DNA of 64,000 nt from Billgrantia azerbaijanica (GCA_004551485.1 SBLD01000008.1:31892-95891); one strand, 5' to 3'; shown: positions 24,002 to 34,950, counted from the first letter of the stretch. Notes: generated by a model from the letters alone, not told the origin. Program-made: numbers and translations.

Positions 24002-24619
24002 ATGAGCGCCCTTTACCTGTTGCACAAGCCCTACCGCATGCTCTGCCAGTTCACCGACCGCCGGGGCGATGAGGGCGGCCGGAACGCCACGCCCCGGGCG
24101 ACGCTGGCCGCAGTCATCGACGTGCCCGGCATCTACGCCGCCGGCCGCCTCGACTACGACTCGGAGGGCCTGCTGCTGCTCACCGATGACGGGTCGCTGA
24201 TCCACCGCATCAGCGACCCGCGCCACAAGCAGCCCAAGACCTACCGCGTCCAGGTCGAGGGCACCCCCGACGAAGCCGCGCTGGCGGCACTGCGCCGGGG
24301 GGTCGCGCTCAAGGATGGCCTGACCCGGCCGGCCAAGGTGCGGCGCCTGGCGACGAGTGACCTGCCCGAGCGCGACCCGCCGGTGAGCCCGAAACGCCAC
24401 CCCGAGACCACCTGGCTGGAACTCACCCTCACCGAGGGGCGCAACCGCCAGGTACGCCGCATGACCGCCCATGTCGGCCACCCCACCCTGCGCCTGGTGC
24501 GCACCGCCATCGGTCCCTGGCGCCTCGACGGCCTGGCGCCCGGGCAGTGGCGCCGGGAGACCCTGCACGCGCCGCGCACCGCACGCCGTGCCGGGCGCCG
24601 ACCGGGAGGGCCGCGATGA
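24002..24619 (+). CDS. rluE: 23S rRNA pseudouridine(2457) synthase RluE
   Basis: A 205-aa RsuA-family pseudouridine synthase without an S4 domain, as expected for RluE. The catalytic aspartate is Asp51 in AGRLDYDSEGLLLLT. Other conserved blocks are KTYRVQVEG and EGRNRQVRRMTAHVGHPTL. Family length is about 217 aa. The ATG at 24002 has a weak ribosome binding site. The stop overlaps the nudJ start (ATGA), so the pair is co-translated, as in E. coli. Confidence 0.92.
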   Translation: MSALYLLHKPYRMLCQFTDRRGDEGGRNATPRATLAAVIDVPGIYAAGRLDYDSEGLLLLTDDGSLIHRISDPRHKQPKTYRVQVEGTPDEAALAALRRGVALKDGLTRPAKVRRLATSDLPERDPPVSPKRHPETTWLELTLTEGRNRQVRRMTAHVGHPTLRLVRTAIGPWRLDGLAPGQWRRETLHAPRTARRAGRRPGGPR

Positions 24620-25065
24620 ACCGCTGGCAACCCTATGTCACCGTGGCCACCGTGGTGGAGCGCGCCGGCCGCTTCCTGACGGTGGAGGAACGCCCCAACG
24701 GCCGCGAGACGCTGTTCAACCAGCCGGCCGGCCACCTGGAGCCCGGCGAGCGCCTGCGCGAGGCGGCACTGCGCGAGCTCCGCGAGGAGACCGCCTGGCA
24801 GGTGGGCATCACCGACTACCTCGGCATGTACGTCTACGATGCCCCGAACGGCGCCACCTTCCACAGCCACGGCTTCTTCGGCATGGCGCTGGCCCATCTC
24901 GGCAACGCCCTGGACCCGGCGATCGTGGCCGTGCACTGGCTGACCCTCGAGGAGCTCGAGGCGCTGGACCGCGAGGGACGCCTGCGAAGCCCGCTGGTGC
25001 TGCGCCGCGTGCGCGACGCCCTGGCCGGGAAGTTCTATCCCATGGATGTGGTCCACGAGCGCTGA
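24616..25065 (+). CDS. nudJ: Nudix hydrolase NudJ (thiamine-diphosphate phosphatase type)
   Basis: A 149-aa Nudix protein. E. coli NudJ hydrolyses HMP-PP, thiamine diphosphate and nucleoside di/triphosphates. NQPAGHLEPGERLREAALRE and LREET form the Nudix box, but the glycine in the final EExGU is replaced by alanine (EETAW). The ATG at 24616 overlaps the rluE stop and follows GGGAGGG. In E. coli mnmA follows directly; here an efflux operon on the opposite strand intervenes. Its last 31 bp overlap the end of the convergent pump gene. Confidence 0.9.
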   Translation: MNRWQPYVTVATVVERAGRFLTVEERPNGRETLFNQPAGHLEPGERLREAALRELREETAWQVGITDYLGMYVYDAPNGATFHSHGFFGMALAHLGNALDPAIVAVHWLTLEELEALDREGRLRSPLVLRRVRDALAGKFYPMDVVHER

Positions 25066-28060
25066 GGCTCCCCCGAGCGCATGAGCAGTCGGTAGAGCGC
25101 GGGTATCACCAACAGGGTCAGCAGCGTCGCGGCGACGAGTCCCGAGATGATCGCCCAGGCCATCGGCGGCCAGAGCGTCGACTCGGTGAGCGTGAGCGGC
25201 ACCAGGCCGGCCACGGTCGTCGCCGTGGTCAGCAACACCGGGCGGGTGCGCCGCGCCACCGCGGCGGTCACCGCCTCTGCCACCGCCAGACCCTGGCGGC
25301 GATGGGTGTTCATCAGGTCGATCAGCACGATGGCGTTGTTGACCACGATGCCGACCAGCGCCACGACGCCGAGTATCGCCGTGAAGCCGAACGGCTGGCC
25401 GGTGAGCCACAGCCCCGGTACCACGCCGATGACCGCCAGCGGCACGGTGGCGAGCACGATGGCCAACTGGCGGAACGAGTTGAACTGCGCCAGCAGGAAC
25501 ACCACCAGCAGCAGCCCCCCGAACGGCAGCGTCTGGAACAGCGCCGTGTTGGCGTCTCCCGCCGACTCGGCCGCCCCGCCCACGCGATAGCTCGCCCCGG
25601 CGGGCAGCTCGAGCGCCTCCAGGCGCGGCCGCACCGCGTCGAGCACGTTGGCGTAGGTGCGGCCTTCGGCCACCTCGGCCAGCACCATCGTCATGCGGCG
25701 CATGTCGCGATGCTGGATGACCGCCGGGCGCCACCCCATCTCCAGCGAGGCGATTTCGGCGAGGGGCACCGAACGACCATTCCCGCCCCCGAGGCGCAAC
25801 CCCTCCAGCCCCTGCGTGGGGAAGCGCTCGCCCTCGGGGGCGCGCACCAGCAGCGGGGCGGGGTCGCGCTCGGCGCGCCAGGTGCCGACCTCGACGCCCC
25901 GACTGGCCCCGGCCAGCGCCCGCGGGTGAGTCCGTACTGCGCGGCGCGGGCGTCGTCGGTGACGACACGCAGCGTAGCCAGCCCCTCGCCCAGGCGGTGG
26001 CGCGCATCGCGGGCGGCATCGGCCTCGCGCACCACCGAGAGAATGCGGCCTGCCGCCTCGGCCAGCGCCTCCCGCTTTTCGGCGAACACGCGAATCTCCA
26101 CGGGTGCCTCCAGCGGCGGCCCCTGGCCCAGGCGCCTGGCCACGACGTCGGCCGCCGGCAGGCGTTCGGGCGTGACGGCCCGAAGCCAGGCCATCAGCGC
26201 CGGCAGGTCGTCGGCATCGTCGGCCTCCACCACCAGCCGCGCCAGGTGCGGCTGGCGCGGCTGCTCGACCAGGTTGTAGTAGAAGCGCGGCCCGCTGAAG
26301 CCGGCGAAGCGGTGCACCGCGCGCACGGCGGGCCGCTCGCGCAGCGCCACGGCCAGCGCCTCCGCGCGGTGGGCGGTGTAGTCGAGGTGGGTGCCTTCGG
26401 GGAAGTTGAGGTCGACGACCAGCTGGTTGCGGTCGGTGTCGGGGAAGAAGTCGTGATCGAGCAGCGGCATCATGGCCACGGCCCCGGCCAGCAGCGCCCC
26501 GCCCCCCGCCAGCACCCAGCCCGGCCAGCGCACCGCGAGCCGCCCCAGGCGGGCGCCCAGCGCCGGCAGGCGTTCGCGGCGCGCCGCCTGGCGCGGCCGG
26601 AGGATGACGGCGGCGAACAGCGGGGTGACGAAGACCGCATAGACATAGCTCACGGCCAGGGTCAGCATCACCATCACCGGGATGGCGCGGGTGAAGTCGG
26701 CGGTGTTGCCGCGGGAGAGCAGCAGCGGCACGAACGCCGCCAGGGTGGTGCCGGTGGCGGCCAGCAGCGGCATGGCGAGCTCGCGCACCGAGCGGGTCAC
26801 GGCCTGCCCCGCCGAGCGTCCCTGGTCGCGGTGCCACTGGATGTTCTCGACCATGACGATGGCATTGTCCACCAGCATGCCGAGCGCGATCACCATGCCG
26901 GCCACGGCGATCTGGTGCAGCACGCCGCCGCCCATGGCGTACAGCGCCAGGGCGGAGAAGGTCACCAGCGGCACGATCACCACCACGGAAAGCCCCAGCC
27001 GCAGCCCCATGGCGAGGAACAGCAGCACGCCGAGAATGGTGATGCCGAGCAGCAGCGAGCTGCCGAGCTCGTCCAGGCGCTGCTCGACCCAGCGCGGCTG
27101 GTAGAAGGTCTCCTCGATCGCCAGCGGGGCGTAGGCCGGACGCAGCTCGTCCACCAGCGCCCGCAGCCGCTCACCGAAACGCACCGCATTGACGCGCTCG
27201 TTGGCGAGCACCACCCCCAGCGCCACTGCGGGTCGGCCATCGTGCCACATCCGTGCGGTGGGCGGCTCGCGGGGCGCGAGGCGGACATCGGCGAGCTCGC
27301 CCAGCGGCACCTGGTCGCCGTCCAGGGTGCGGATCGGCGTCGCCGCCAGCGCCTCGAGCGAACCGAACTCGGTGTGCGGGTCGAGCACCAGCGAACGCCC
27401 GCCGACCACCAGGCTGCCGCCCGGCGAGGTCAGGTTGCGGGCGGCGAGCTGGTCGCCCAGCGCGCGAGCGTCGAGGCCGGTCGACTCCGCCAGGGTATCG
27501 TCCCAGCCGATCACCACCTGCTGCCCGGGGTCGGCGAGCAGGTCGATGCGGGCGATCGCCTTGAGCCGGAACAGGTCCCGGCGCAACCGCTTGGCGGCCT
27601 CGCGCAGTTCGAGCAGGTCCGACGAGCCGGTCACCGCCAGCACGACGCCATGGGCGTCGGCATCGCGGTCGCTGATCTCGGCCTCACCCACCCCGTCGGG
27701 AAAGCGGCGAGCCGCCCGGTTCACGGCGATGCGCACCCGTTCCCAGGCGGCATCGGTGTCGTAGACGTGCTCGTGCATCTCGAGGGTGACATGGGCGACA
27801 CCCAGACGCGCCGTGCCGATGATGTCGTCGACCGCCGCGACCTGGGCCAGCTCCTCCTCCAGCGGGTTGAGGACCATCCGCTCGACCTGCGCCGGCGCCG
27901 CGCCGGGATAGGGCACCAGCACCTGGCCGAAGCGGTAGGGGAAGAAGGGGTCCTCCTGGCGGTCCATGGTCACCCAGGCCGCCAGCCCGAGCAGCGCGAG
28001 CACTCCCGTGAGGGTCAGGATCAGCCGCCGGTAGCGCAGCGAGGCGAGCAGCCAGGTCAT
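25035..28060 (-). pseudogene. RND efflux pump permease, broken by a -1 frameshift
   Basis: An inner-membrane proton-driven exporter of the AcrB/RND superfamily. The first frame gives intact RND sequence for about 713 codons (MTWLLASLRYRRLILTLTGV, then GMVIALGMLVDNAIVMVEN in TM4). Near 25917-25925 homology jumps to another frame, which carries the second half (ILGVVALVGIVVNNAIVLID and the final TM helices). The span of 3026 nt is one base short of 1009 codons, so restoring one base after ...QYGLTR gives one pump of about 1008 aa. The site is a GC-rich run (GCGCCCGCG), so sequencing error is possible. The start overlaps the stop of the membrane-fusion gene (ATGA). The 3' end overlaps nudJ by 31 bp. 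Confidence 0.8.
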
Positions 28061-29133
28061 GGCAGCACCCTCACCCGCTCCCCAGCCTCGAGGCGCCCCT
28101 GTCCCGCCGTCACCACCCGCGCGCCGGGAGCCAGCGACGCCGCCGATACCGCCACCCAGCCATCCGCCAGCCGCCCCGGCGTCACGGCGACCGGCCTGAC
28201 CCGGTCATCGTCGTCCAGTACCAGCACCTGCGGGTCGTGACCGCCGGGATCGACGACCGCCTCGAGGGGCACCTGCAGGGCCGGTGGCGCCGCCGCGGCC
28301 AGCTGCACCCGGACCGACTCGCCCAGCGCCGGCGCGGCCGCAGCATCGATGGCAATGATCACCGGCGTCATTCCCCGGCCCGCACGGCCGATGTCGCGAA
28401 CCCGGCCGACAAGGCGCTGCGCGCCGAACGTCGCCACCAGATCCACGGACTGCCCCACGGCAAGCCGCTCGGCCAGGGCCGCCGGTACCCCAATCTCCAC
28501 CTCCCGTTCACCGATACCGGCGAGCCGCAGGATCGGCTGGCCGGCGGCGACGAAATCGCCCGGCTCGACCAGCAGGTCGGTCACCTCGGCCGCAAAAGGG
28601 GCACGCAGGGTGAGCTCGGCAAGCTGTGCCTCGGCTTCGTCACGCCGTGCCAGGGCCCGCTCGCGAGCCTGGACGGCGGCATCGCGCTCCGCGACCAGGC
28701 GATCCAGTTCGTCGGCGGCGCTGAGGTTGCGCTCGCGCAACGTGCGCACGCGCGCCACGTCCCGCTCCAGCCGGCGCAGGCGTGCATCGAGCTCGCGCAC
28801 GTGGGCCTCGGCGGCCTCGAGGGCCGGTGCCATGGCGGGATTGTGAAGCACCGCCAGGGGGGCCCCCGCCTCGATGCGCTGGCCGCGTACCACCGGCCGC
28901 TCGCGGAGCACGCCGGCGTGGAGGAAGGCCGGTGCCGCCCGTTCGCTGGCGCGCACCGTACCGGGAAAGCGGTACCGCTCCCGGGCCGGCGACAGGCGCA
29001 CCGCCGCACTGCGTACGGCGGGCAGGACCTCCTCGCTGCGCCCGACCCGGGCCGACTCGGCATCGCAACCCGCCATCAGGGAGCCTCCCAGCATCAGTAC
29101 GGCCACCAGGGCCCATCGCCTCACCGTTCTCAT
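28057..29133 (-). CDS. RND efflux membrane fusion (periplasmic adaptor) lipoprotein
   Basis: A 358-aa HlyD/AcrA-type adaptor linking the pump to an outer-membrane channel. The N-terminus has a lipoprotein signal with lipobox LMAGC. A lipoyl/barrel-sandwich half precedes a helical hairpin (about residues 100-170, rich in Glu/Arg/Ala: AHVRELDARLRRLERDVARV), then the second half (LRAPFAAEVTDLLVEPGDFV) and beta-barrel domains. The ATG at 29131-29133 lies 7 bases behind GGAGG. It overlaps the pump gene by 4 bp. No outer-membrane channel gene is present, so a TolC-like protein encoded elsewhere is presumably used. Confidence 0.9.
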   Translation of the reverse strand: MRTVRRWALVAVLMLGGSLMAGCDAESARVGRSEEVLPAVRSAAVRLSPARERYRFPGTVRASERAAPAFLHAGVLRERPVVRGQRIEAGAPLAVLHNPAMAPALEAAEAHVRELDARLRRLERDVARVRTLRERNLSAADELDRLVAERDAAVQARERALARRDEAEAQLAELTLRAPFAAEVTDLLVEPGDFVAAGQPILRLAGIGEREVEIGVPAALAERLAVGQSVDLVATFGAQRLVGRVRDIGRAGRGMTPVIIAIDAAAAPALGESVRVQLAAAAPPALQVPLEAVVDPGGHDPQVLVLDDDDRVRPVAVTPGRLADGWVAVSAASLAPGARVVTAGQGRLEAGERVRVLP

Positions 29134-29166
29134 TGCCTTCGCCTCCAACGCCTCCCATCCTCAATG

Positions 29167-29186
29167 AATTGGCCGGCCAGTCAATT
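29167..29186. promoter_or_regulatory. Putative TetR operator ahead of the efflux operon
   Basis: AATTGGCCGGCCAGTCAATT contains a perfect GGCCGGCC core. Read on the minus strand it begins TTGACTGGCCGGCC, so a possible -35 TTGACT (29179-29184) is embedded in it. It closely resembles the site in front of tetR (29831-29850). Confidence 0.55.
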
Positions 29187-29194
29187 ATCCAGGC

Positions 29195-29217
29195 AAAAAA
29201 ACCCGCGTCACCCGCGG
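29195..29217 (-). terminator. Terminator of tetR containing its stop codon
   Basis: On the minus strand CCCGCG-GGTGA-CGCGGG is followed by seven T. The loop TGA is the tetR stop codon, so the hairpin forms with the last codons of the gene and ends tetR transcripts before the efflux genes. Confidence 0.8.
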
Positions 29218-29813
29218 GGGGTGACGCCCTCCAGGAAGATCGTCAGGAAGTCCTCCAGGAACGCCGCGTCGCTGCCCATGCCCGGCCACTGCTGGCAGTG
29301 GCTCTTGGTCTCGAACCACTGGGTGCAGGCCATCACGAACACCGCAATCACGTTGGTGGGATTGACGTCGGCGCGCAGCACGCCGCGCCGCTGCGCCTGG
29401 CGGACCCACTCGGCCCCCGCACCGACGAGCTCGGCATCCAGCTCGCTGTAGTGATCGTCGCCCTCCAGATGGGCCCAGGCGAACAGCCGCACCACGCCGG
29501 GGTTGTCGCGCAGGAAGTGGAAATAGGCTTCCACCGAGGCGCGCAGCAGGGCCACATCCGGCTCGCCGGCCTCCTCCAGCATGCTCATCTGGGCCGTGAA
29601 GTAGCGCTCGAAGGCACGATCCTTGACCGCCTCCCACAGCTTCTCCTTGCTGCCGAAGTGGTGATGGATCAAGCTCTTGGTGACGCCGGCCGAACGCGCC
29701 AGCTCGCTGAGCCGGACGGCCGAGAAACCCTGCTCGACGAACAGCGCCTCTGCCGCCTCGAGGATGCGGGCACGGGTCTGCTCGGGATCGCGGGTGGGGG
29801 ATAGGGTGCTCAT
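29208..29813 (-). CDS. TetR/AcrR family repressor of the efflux operon
   Basis: A 201-aa DNA-binding regulator. The N-terminal helix-turn-helix (TRARILEAAEALFVEQGFSA, then LARSAGVTKSLIHHHFGSKE) is the standard TetR fold. The C-terminal ligand-binding region ends ECxxW-like (FVMACTQWFETKSHCQQW). The ATG at 29811-29813 begins MSTLSPTRDPEQTRARIL and is preferred over one 12 codons upstream, which would overlap the operator. It lies 74 bp upstream of the adaptor gene on the same strand, separated by a terminator and a second operator. The ligand cannot be told from sequence. Confidence 0.9.
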   Translation of the reverse strand: MSTLSPTRDPEQTRARILEAAEALFVEQGFSAVRLSELARSAGVTKSLIHHHFGSKEKLWEAVKDRAFERYFTAQMSMLEEAGEPDVALLRASVEAYFHFLRDNPGVVRLFAWAHLEGDDHYSELDAELVGAGAEWVRQAQRRGVLRADVNPTNVIAVFVMACTQWFETKSHCQQWPGMGSDAAFLEDFLTIFLEGVTPRG

Positions 29814-29820
29814 GGCGACA

Positions 29821-29850
29821 ACGTTAGACCTGACTGGCCGACCGGTCAAT
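29821..29850 (-). promoter_or_regulatory. tetR promoter with overlapping operator
   Basis: On the minus strand a -35 TTGACC (29844-29849), 17-base spacer and -10 TAACGT (29821-29826). The imperfect palindrome TGACTGGCCGACCGGTCA (29831-29848) covers the -35 and spacer, and shares TTGACYGGYCGGCC with the site ahead of the efflux genes. This layout fits autorepression. Confidence 0.55.
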
Positions 29851-29931
29851 AGACAGGCTGCCCCTCGAGGGGCACGGGGGCCACCACGGCCTCACGGATG
29901 AAGCCGTGGGCCAAGATACGCTATAATCCCC

Positions 29932-29937
29932 GCCCAT
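29932..29937 (+). promoter_or_regulatory. Promoter -10 box of mnmA
   Basis: A consensus TATAAT about 27 bases before the mnmA start. The hexamer 17 bases upstream (TGAAGC) is a poor -35. It gives mnmA-hflD-purB their own promoter now that the operon is separated from nudJ. Confidence 0.5.
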
Positions 29938-29963
29938 TTGAGACACATCACCCGAGAGCCCCC

Positions 29964-31076
29964 ATGACCGCCACCCCAGGCAAGGTGATCGTCGGCATGT
30001 CCGGCGGCGTCGACTCCTCCGTCTCGGCCCTGCTGCTGCTCGAGCAGGGCTACCAGGTCGAAGGCCTGTTCATGAAGAACTGGGACGAGGATGACGGCAC
30101 CGAGTACTGCACCGCCAAGGCCGACCTGGCGGACGCCCAGGCCGTGTGCGCGAAACTCGGCATCAAGCTGCACACCGCCAACTTCGCCGCCGAGTACTGG
30201 GACAACGTCTTCGAACACTTCCTCGCCGAGTACCGGGCCGGGCGCACGCCCAACCCGGACATCCTCTGCAACCGCGAGATCAAGTTCAAGGTGTTCCTCG
30301 AGTACGCCGAGATGCTCGGTGCCGAGCGGATCGCCACCGGCCACTATGTTCGCCAAGGGATCAGAAATGGCCGTCCGCGACTGCTCAAGGGGCTCGACCC
30401 CAACAAGGACCAGAGCTACTTCCTGCACGCCGTGCCCGAGGCCGCCATCGCCCGCACCCTGTTCCCGGTGGGCGAGCTGGAGAAGCCCGCGGTGCGCGCC
30501 CTGGCCGAGCGCCACGGCCTGGCCACCGCGCGCAAGAAGGATTCCACCGGCATCTGCTTCATCGGCGAGCGGCGCTTCCGCGACTTTCTCCAGCAGTACC
30601 TGCCCGCCCAGCCGGGGGTGATCGAGACGCCGGAGGGCGACGTCATCGGCGAGCACCTGGGGCTGATGTACTACACCCTGGGCCAGCGCCAGGGCCTCGG
30701 CATCGGCGGGCTCGCCGACTACCCCGAGGAGCCCTGGTACGTGGCCGGCAAGGACCTCGAGCGCAACGTACTCGTCGCCGTGCAGGGCAAGCACCACCCG
30801 CTGCTCTACACCGACAGCCTGGCCACCGAACCCATGGCCTGGGTGGCGGGCGAGCCACCCGCCGCCGCGGGACGTTTTACCGCCAAGGTGCGCTACCGCC
30901 AGGCCGACGTGCCCTGCGCGGTGCACACGCGTGACGACGGCGGCGTCGAGGTGCGCTTCGACGCGCCGCAGCGCGCCGTCACCCCGGGCCAGTCGCTGGT
31001 GCTCTACGACGGCGAGATCTGCCTCGGCGGCGGTGTGATCCGTGCCACCTGGAATACCTCGGAGGGCCGCGCATGA
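29964..31076 (+). CDS. mnmA: tRNA-specific 2-thiouridylase MnmA
   Basis: A 370-aa ATP-pyrophosphatase that transfers sulfur from the Tus relay to U34 of Lys, Glu and Gln tRNAs. The PP-loop is GMSGGVDSS. The two catalytic cysteines are in [12 protein letters not shown] and [10 protein letters not shown]. coli MnmA is 368 aa. The ATG at 29964 was chosen over an upstream in-frame start because it begins the conserved [15 protein letters not shown]. It overlaps hflD by 4 bp, and mnmA-hflD-purB is the enterobacterial order. Confidence 0.96.
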   Translation: MTATPGKVIVGMSGGVDSSVSALLLLEQGYQVEGLFMKNWDEDDGTEYCTAKADLADAQAVCAKLGIKLHTANFAAEYWDNVFEHFLAEYRAGRTPNPDILCNREIKFKVFLEYAEMLGAERIATGHYVRQGIRNGRPRLLKGLDPNKDQSYFLHAVPEAAIARTLFPVGELEKPAVRALAERHGLATARKKDSTGICFIGERRFRDFLQQYLPAQPGVIETPEGDVIGEHLGLMYYTLGQRQGLGIGGLADYPEEPWYVAGKDLERNVLVAVQGKHHPLLYTDSLATEPMAWVAGEPPAAAGRFTAKVRYRQADVPCAVHTRDDGGVEVRFDAPQRAVTPGQSLVLYDGEICLGGGVIRATWNTSEGRA

Positions 31077-31714
31077 CCGCCTCGACCCCGATCCACCGCG
31101 CCCCGGACTCGCCGACCGCCCGCCAGGCCCTGGCGCTCGCCGGCGTCTTCCAGGCGGCGAGCCTGGTCGACGAGCTGGCACGCACCGGCCAGGTCGAGCC
31201 GCGTCCCTGGGAGACGCTGATCCGCGCCACCCTGGACACCGACCCCGAGAGCTTCGAGGCGATCTACGGCGGCCACCCCAACAACCTGCGCCGCGGCCTC
31301 GAGGTGCTCGAGGCGGTGGTCGGGCGCCAGCAGGCCAACCCGGCGGTACTGCGCTACGGCTTCTCGCTGCTGCTGCTGATGAGCAAGCTGCGCGGCAACA
31401 CGGCCATGATGGACGCGCTCGGCACGCGGCTCGCCCGCGCCCAGGGCCAGGCCGAGCACTTCGGTGCTACCCACGAGAACGTCATCGCCAGTCTCGGCGA
31501 GACCTATCAGGAGACGCTCTCCACCTTCAAGACCCGCATCGTGGTGCAGGGCGACCCGTCGCTGCTGCAGAACCGCATGATGCCCGAGCGGGTGCGCGCC
31601 ATCCTGCTCGCCGGCATTCGCTTCGCCCTGCTCTGGCACCAGCAGGGCGGCCGGCGCTGGAAGCTGATCTTCCAGCGCGGCGCCCTGAAGAAGGCCCTGG
31701 ATCAGCTCGGCTGA
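31073..31714 (+). CDS. hflD: High frequency lysogenization protein HflD homologue
   Basis: A 213-aa helical, peripheral membrane-associated protein. In E. coli it sequesters phage lambda CII; its host role is unclear. The conserved blocks [10 protein letters not shown]-like ([14 protein letters not shown]) and [19 protein letters not shown] identify it. The start ATG overlaps the mnmA stop and sits behind GGAGGG. It lies directly between mnmA and purB, which supports the call strongly. Confidence 0.93.
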   Translation: MTASTPIHRAPDSPTARQALALAGVFQAASLVDELARTGQVEPRPWETLIRATLDTDPESFEAIYGGHPNNLRRGLEVLEAVVGRQQANPAVLRYGFSLLLLMSKLRGNTAMMDALGTRLARAQGQAEHFGATHENVIASLGETYQETLSTFKTRIVVQGDPSLLQNRMMPERVRAILLAGIRFALLWHQQGGRRWKLIFQRGALKKALDQLG

Positions 31715-33142
<1,428 letters not shown>

Positions 33143-33173
33143 ACCGCAGGCGGCCCCAGCAGGAGGTGACGCA

Positions 33174-33737
33174 ATGGTAAAACTCACCAAGATCTACACC
33201 CGCACCGGCGACAAGGGCGACACCGGCCTGGGCGACGGCAGCCGCGTGGCCAAGCACGACTTGCGCGTGGAGGCCTTCGGCACCGTGGACGAGGCCAACG
33301 CCGCCATCGGCCTGGCCCAGCTGTATGCCGAAGGCGAACTGCACGAGGTGTTGGCCACCGTGCAGAACGACCTGTTCGACGTCGGCGCCGACCTCTGCAC
33401 GCCCGAGCAGGAAGCCCCGAAGCACCCGCCGCTGCGGGTCACGGCGGCACAGGTGGAATGCCTCGAGCAGCGCATCGACGACTGGAACGCAGCGCTGGCG
33501 ACCCTGCGCTCCTTCATCCTGCCCGGCGGCACGCCGCTGGCCGCCCACCTGCACATGGCGCGCACCGTCGCCCGGCGCGCCGAGCGGGTGGTCACGGCAC
33601 TGATGGCCGAACAGCCGGTGAACCCGGAGGTGCTGCGCTACCTCAACCGCCTCTCGGACCTGCTGTTCGTCGCCGCGCGCCAGGCCAACGACGACGGCGC
33701 CACGGACGTGCTGTGGGTGCCCGGCGCCAACCGCTGA
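33174..33737 (+). CDS. ATP:cob(I)alamin adenosyltransferase, PduO type
   Basis: A 187-aa trimeric enzyme making adenosylcobalamin from cob(I)alamin. The N-terminal ATP-binding strand YTRTGDKGDTGLGDGSRV is diagnostic, and the helical core shows FILPGGTPLAAHLHMARTV, ARRAERVV and YLNRLSDLLFVAAR. The ATG follows AGGAGGTGA. It lies 31 bp after purB in the same direction. No B12-dependent enzyme or cobalamin synthesis gene is nearby, so it probably serves corrinoid salvage. Confidence 0.93.
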   Translation: MVKLTKIYTRTGDKGDTGLGDGSRVAKHDLRVEAFGTVDEANAAIGLAQLYAEGELHEVLATVQNDLFDVGADLCTPEQEAPKHPPLRVTAAQVECLEQRIDDWNAALATLRSFILPGGTPLAAHLHMARTVARRAERVVTALMAEQPVNPEVLRYLNRLSDLLFVAARQANDDGATDVLWVPGANR

Positions 33738-33770
33738 CCCCGCTCGCGCAGCCCATTTCCAGGAGCCCCC

Positions 33771-34946
33771 ATGGCGAACGACACCCCCCTGCGCCTGCTC
33801 GGCGGCCTCAGCGCCGCCGAGTTTCTGCGCGACGTCTGGCAGCGCCGGCCGCTGCTGATCCGCGGCGCCTTTCCCGACTTCCAGTGCCCGCTCGAGCCCG
33901 ACGAACTGGCCGGGCTCGCCTGCGAGGAGGGCGTCGAGTCGCGGCTCGTCGAGGAGCATGGCGCCGATGGCCCCTGGCAGGTCAGCCACGGTCCCTTCGA
34001 CGAGGCCACCTTCGCCCGGCTGCCCGAGCGCGACTGGACCCTGCTGGTGCAGGCCGTCGACCACTACGTACCCGAGGTGGCCGAGCTGCTCGACCACTTC
34101 ACCTTCCTGCCGCGCTGGCGCCTCGACGACATCATGATCAGCTATGCCCCACCGGGCGGCAGCGTCGGCCCCCACGTCGACCAGTACGACGTCTTCCTGC
34201 TCCAGGGCAGCGGCCGACGGCGCTGGCAGCTGGGCGGCAAGGTGCCCGACGAGGCCCCGATCATCGCCGGCATCGACCTGCGCATCCTCGAGCACTTCGC
34301 CGTCGAACCAGGCGACGACTGGGTGCTGGAACCCGGCGACATGCTCTACCTGCCGCCCGGCTGGGCCCACCACGGCGTCAGCCAGTCCGACGACTGCCTG
34401 ACGCTCTCGGTGGGCTTCCGCGCGCCCTCGGCGGACGAGGCGATCACCTCCTTCGCCGACTATCTGGGCGAGCAGTTGCCCCCCTCGCGGCGCTACGCCG
34501 ATCCCGGCATGGCCCCGCCCGCCGACCCGGGCGAGCTCGACGACGCGGCGATCGCGCGCATGCGCCGTCTGATCCTCGATACCCTGGACGACCCGGCCCA
34601 GCTCGCCCAGTGGTTCGGCCGGGTGATGACCCAGCCCAAGTACGTCGACCAGCTCGTGTCCCGCGAGACCGCGACGCCGGTCGAGGACCTTGTCGCGGCA
34701 CTACAGGACGGCGAGGAACTGCGACGCTCGCCTGGCTCCCGCTTCGCCTGGCACGCCCTGGACGCCACCCGGGCAACCCTGTTTGCCGACGGCGACGGCA
34801 TCGAGTGCCCCCTGCCGCTGGCCCGGGCGCTGGCCGCCGATACGCCGCTCGATGCCGAGCTGTTGCCCCTGCCCGGCGCCGCCGAGCTGCTCGCCGGCCT
34901 GCTCGATGCCGGCAGCCTCTACTGGGCCTGTGACGAAGAGGAGTAG
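33771..34946 (+). CDS. roxA: Ribosomal protein uL16 (50S L16) arginine 3-hydroxylase
   Basis: A 391-aa Fe(II)/2-oxoglutarate oxygenase of the JmjC/cupin class (E. coli YcfD, 373 aa), which hydroxylates Arg81 of L16. The iron facial triad is visible: His135 and Asp137 in GPHVDQYD and His200 in PPGWAHHG. A winged-helix C-terminal domain follows. The ATG at 33771 follows AGGAG. In E. coli roxA lies near purB with phoPQ between; here phoPQ is absent and the adenosyltransferase gene takes that place. Confidence 0.93.
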   Translation: MANDTPLRLLGGLSAAEFLRDVWQRRPLLIRGAFPDFQCPLEPDELAGLACEEGVESRLVEEHGADGPWQVSHGPFDEATFARLPERDWTLLVQAVDHYVPEVAELLDHFTFLPRWRLDDIMISYAPPGGSVGPHVDQYDVFLLQGSGRRRWQLGGKVPDEAPIIAGIDLRILEHFAVEPGDDWVLEPGDMLYLPPGWAHHGVSQSDDCLTLSVGFRAPSADEAITSFADYLGEQLPPSRRYADPGMAPPADPGELDDAAIARMRRLILDTLDDPAQLAQWFGRVMTQPKYVDQLVSRETATPVEDLVAALQDGEELRRSPGSRFAWHALDATRATLFADGDGIECPLPLARALAADTPLDAELLPLPGAAELLAGLLDAGSLYWACDEEE

Positions 34947-34950
34947 CGCC

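Noticed and set aside
25035-26837. A separate second RND gene
   Set aside because: Only the last about 290 codons of this frame are RND-like; the first part is out-of-frame noise under the upstream half. One frameshifted gene explains both frames.
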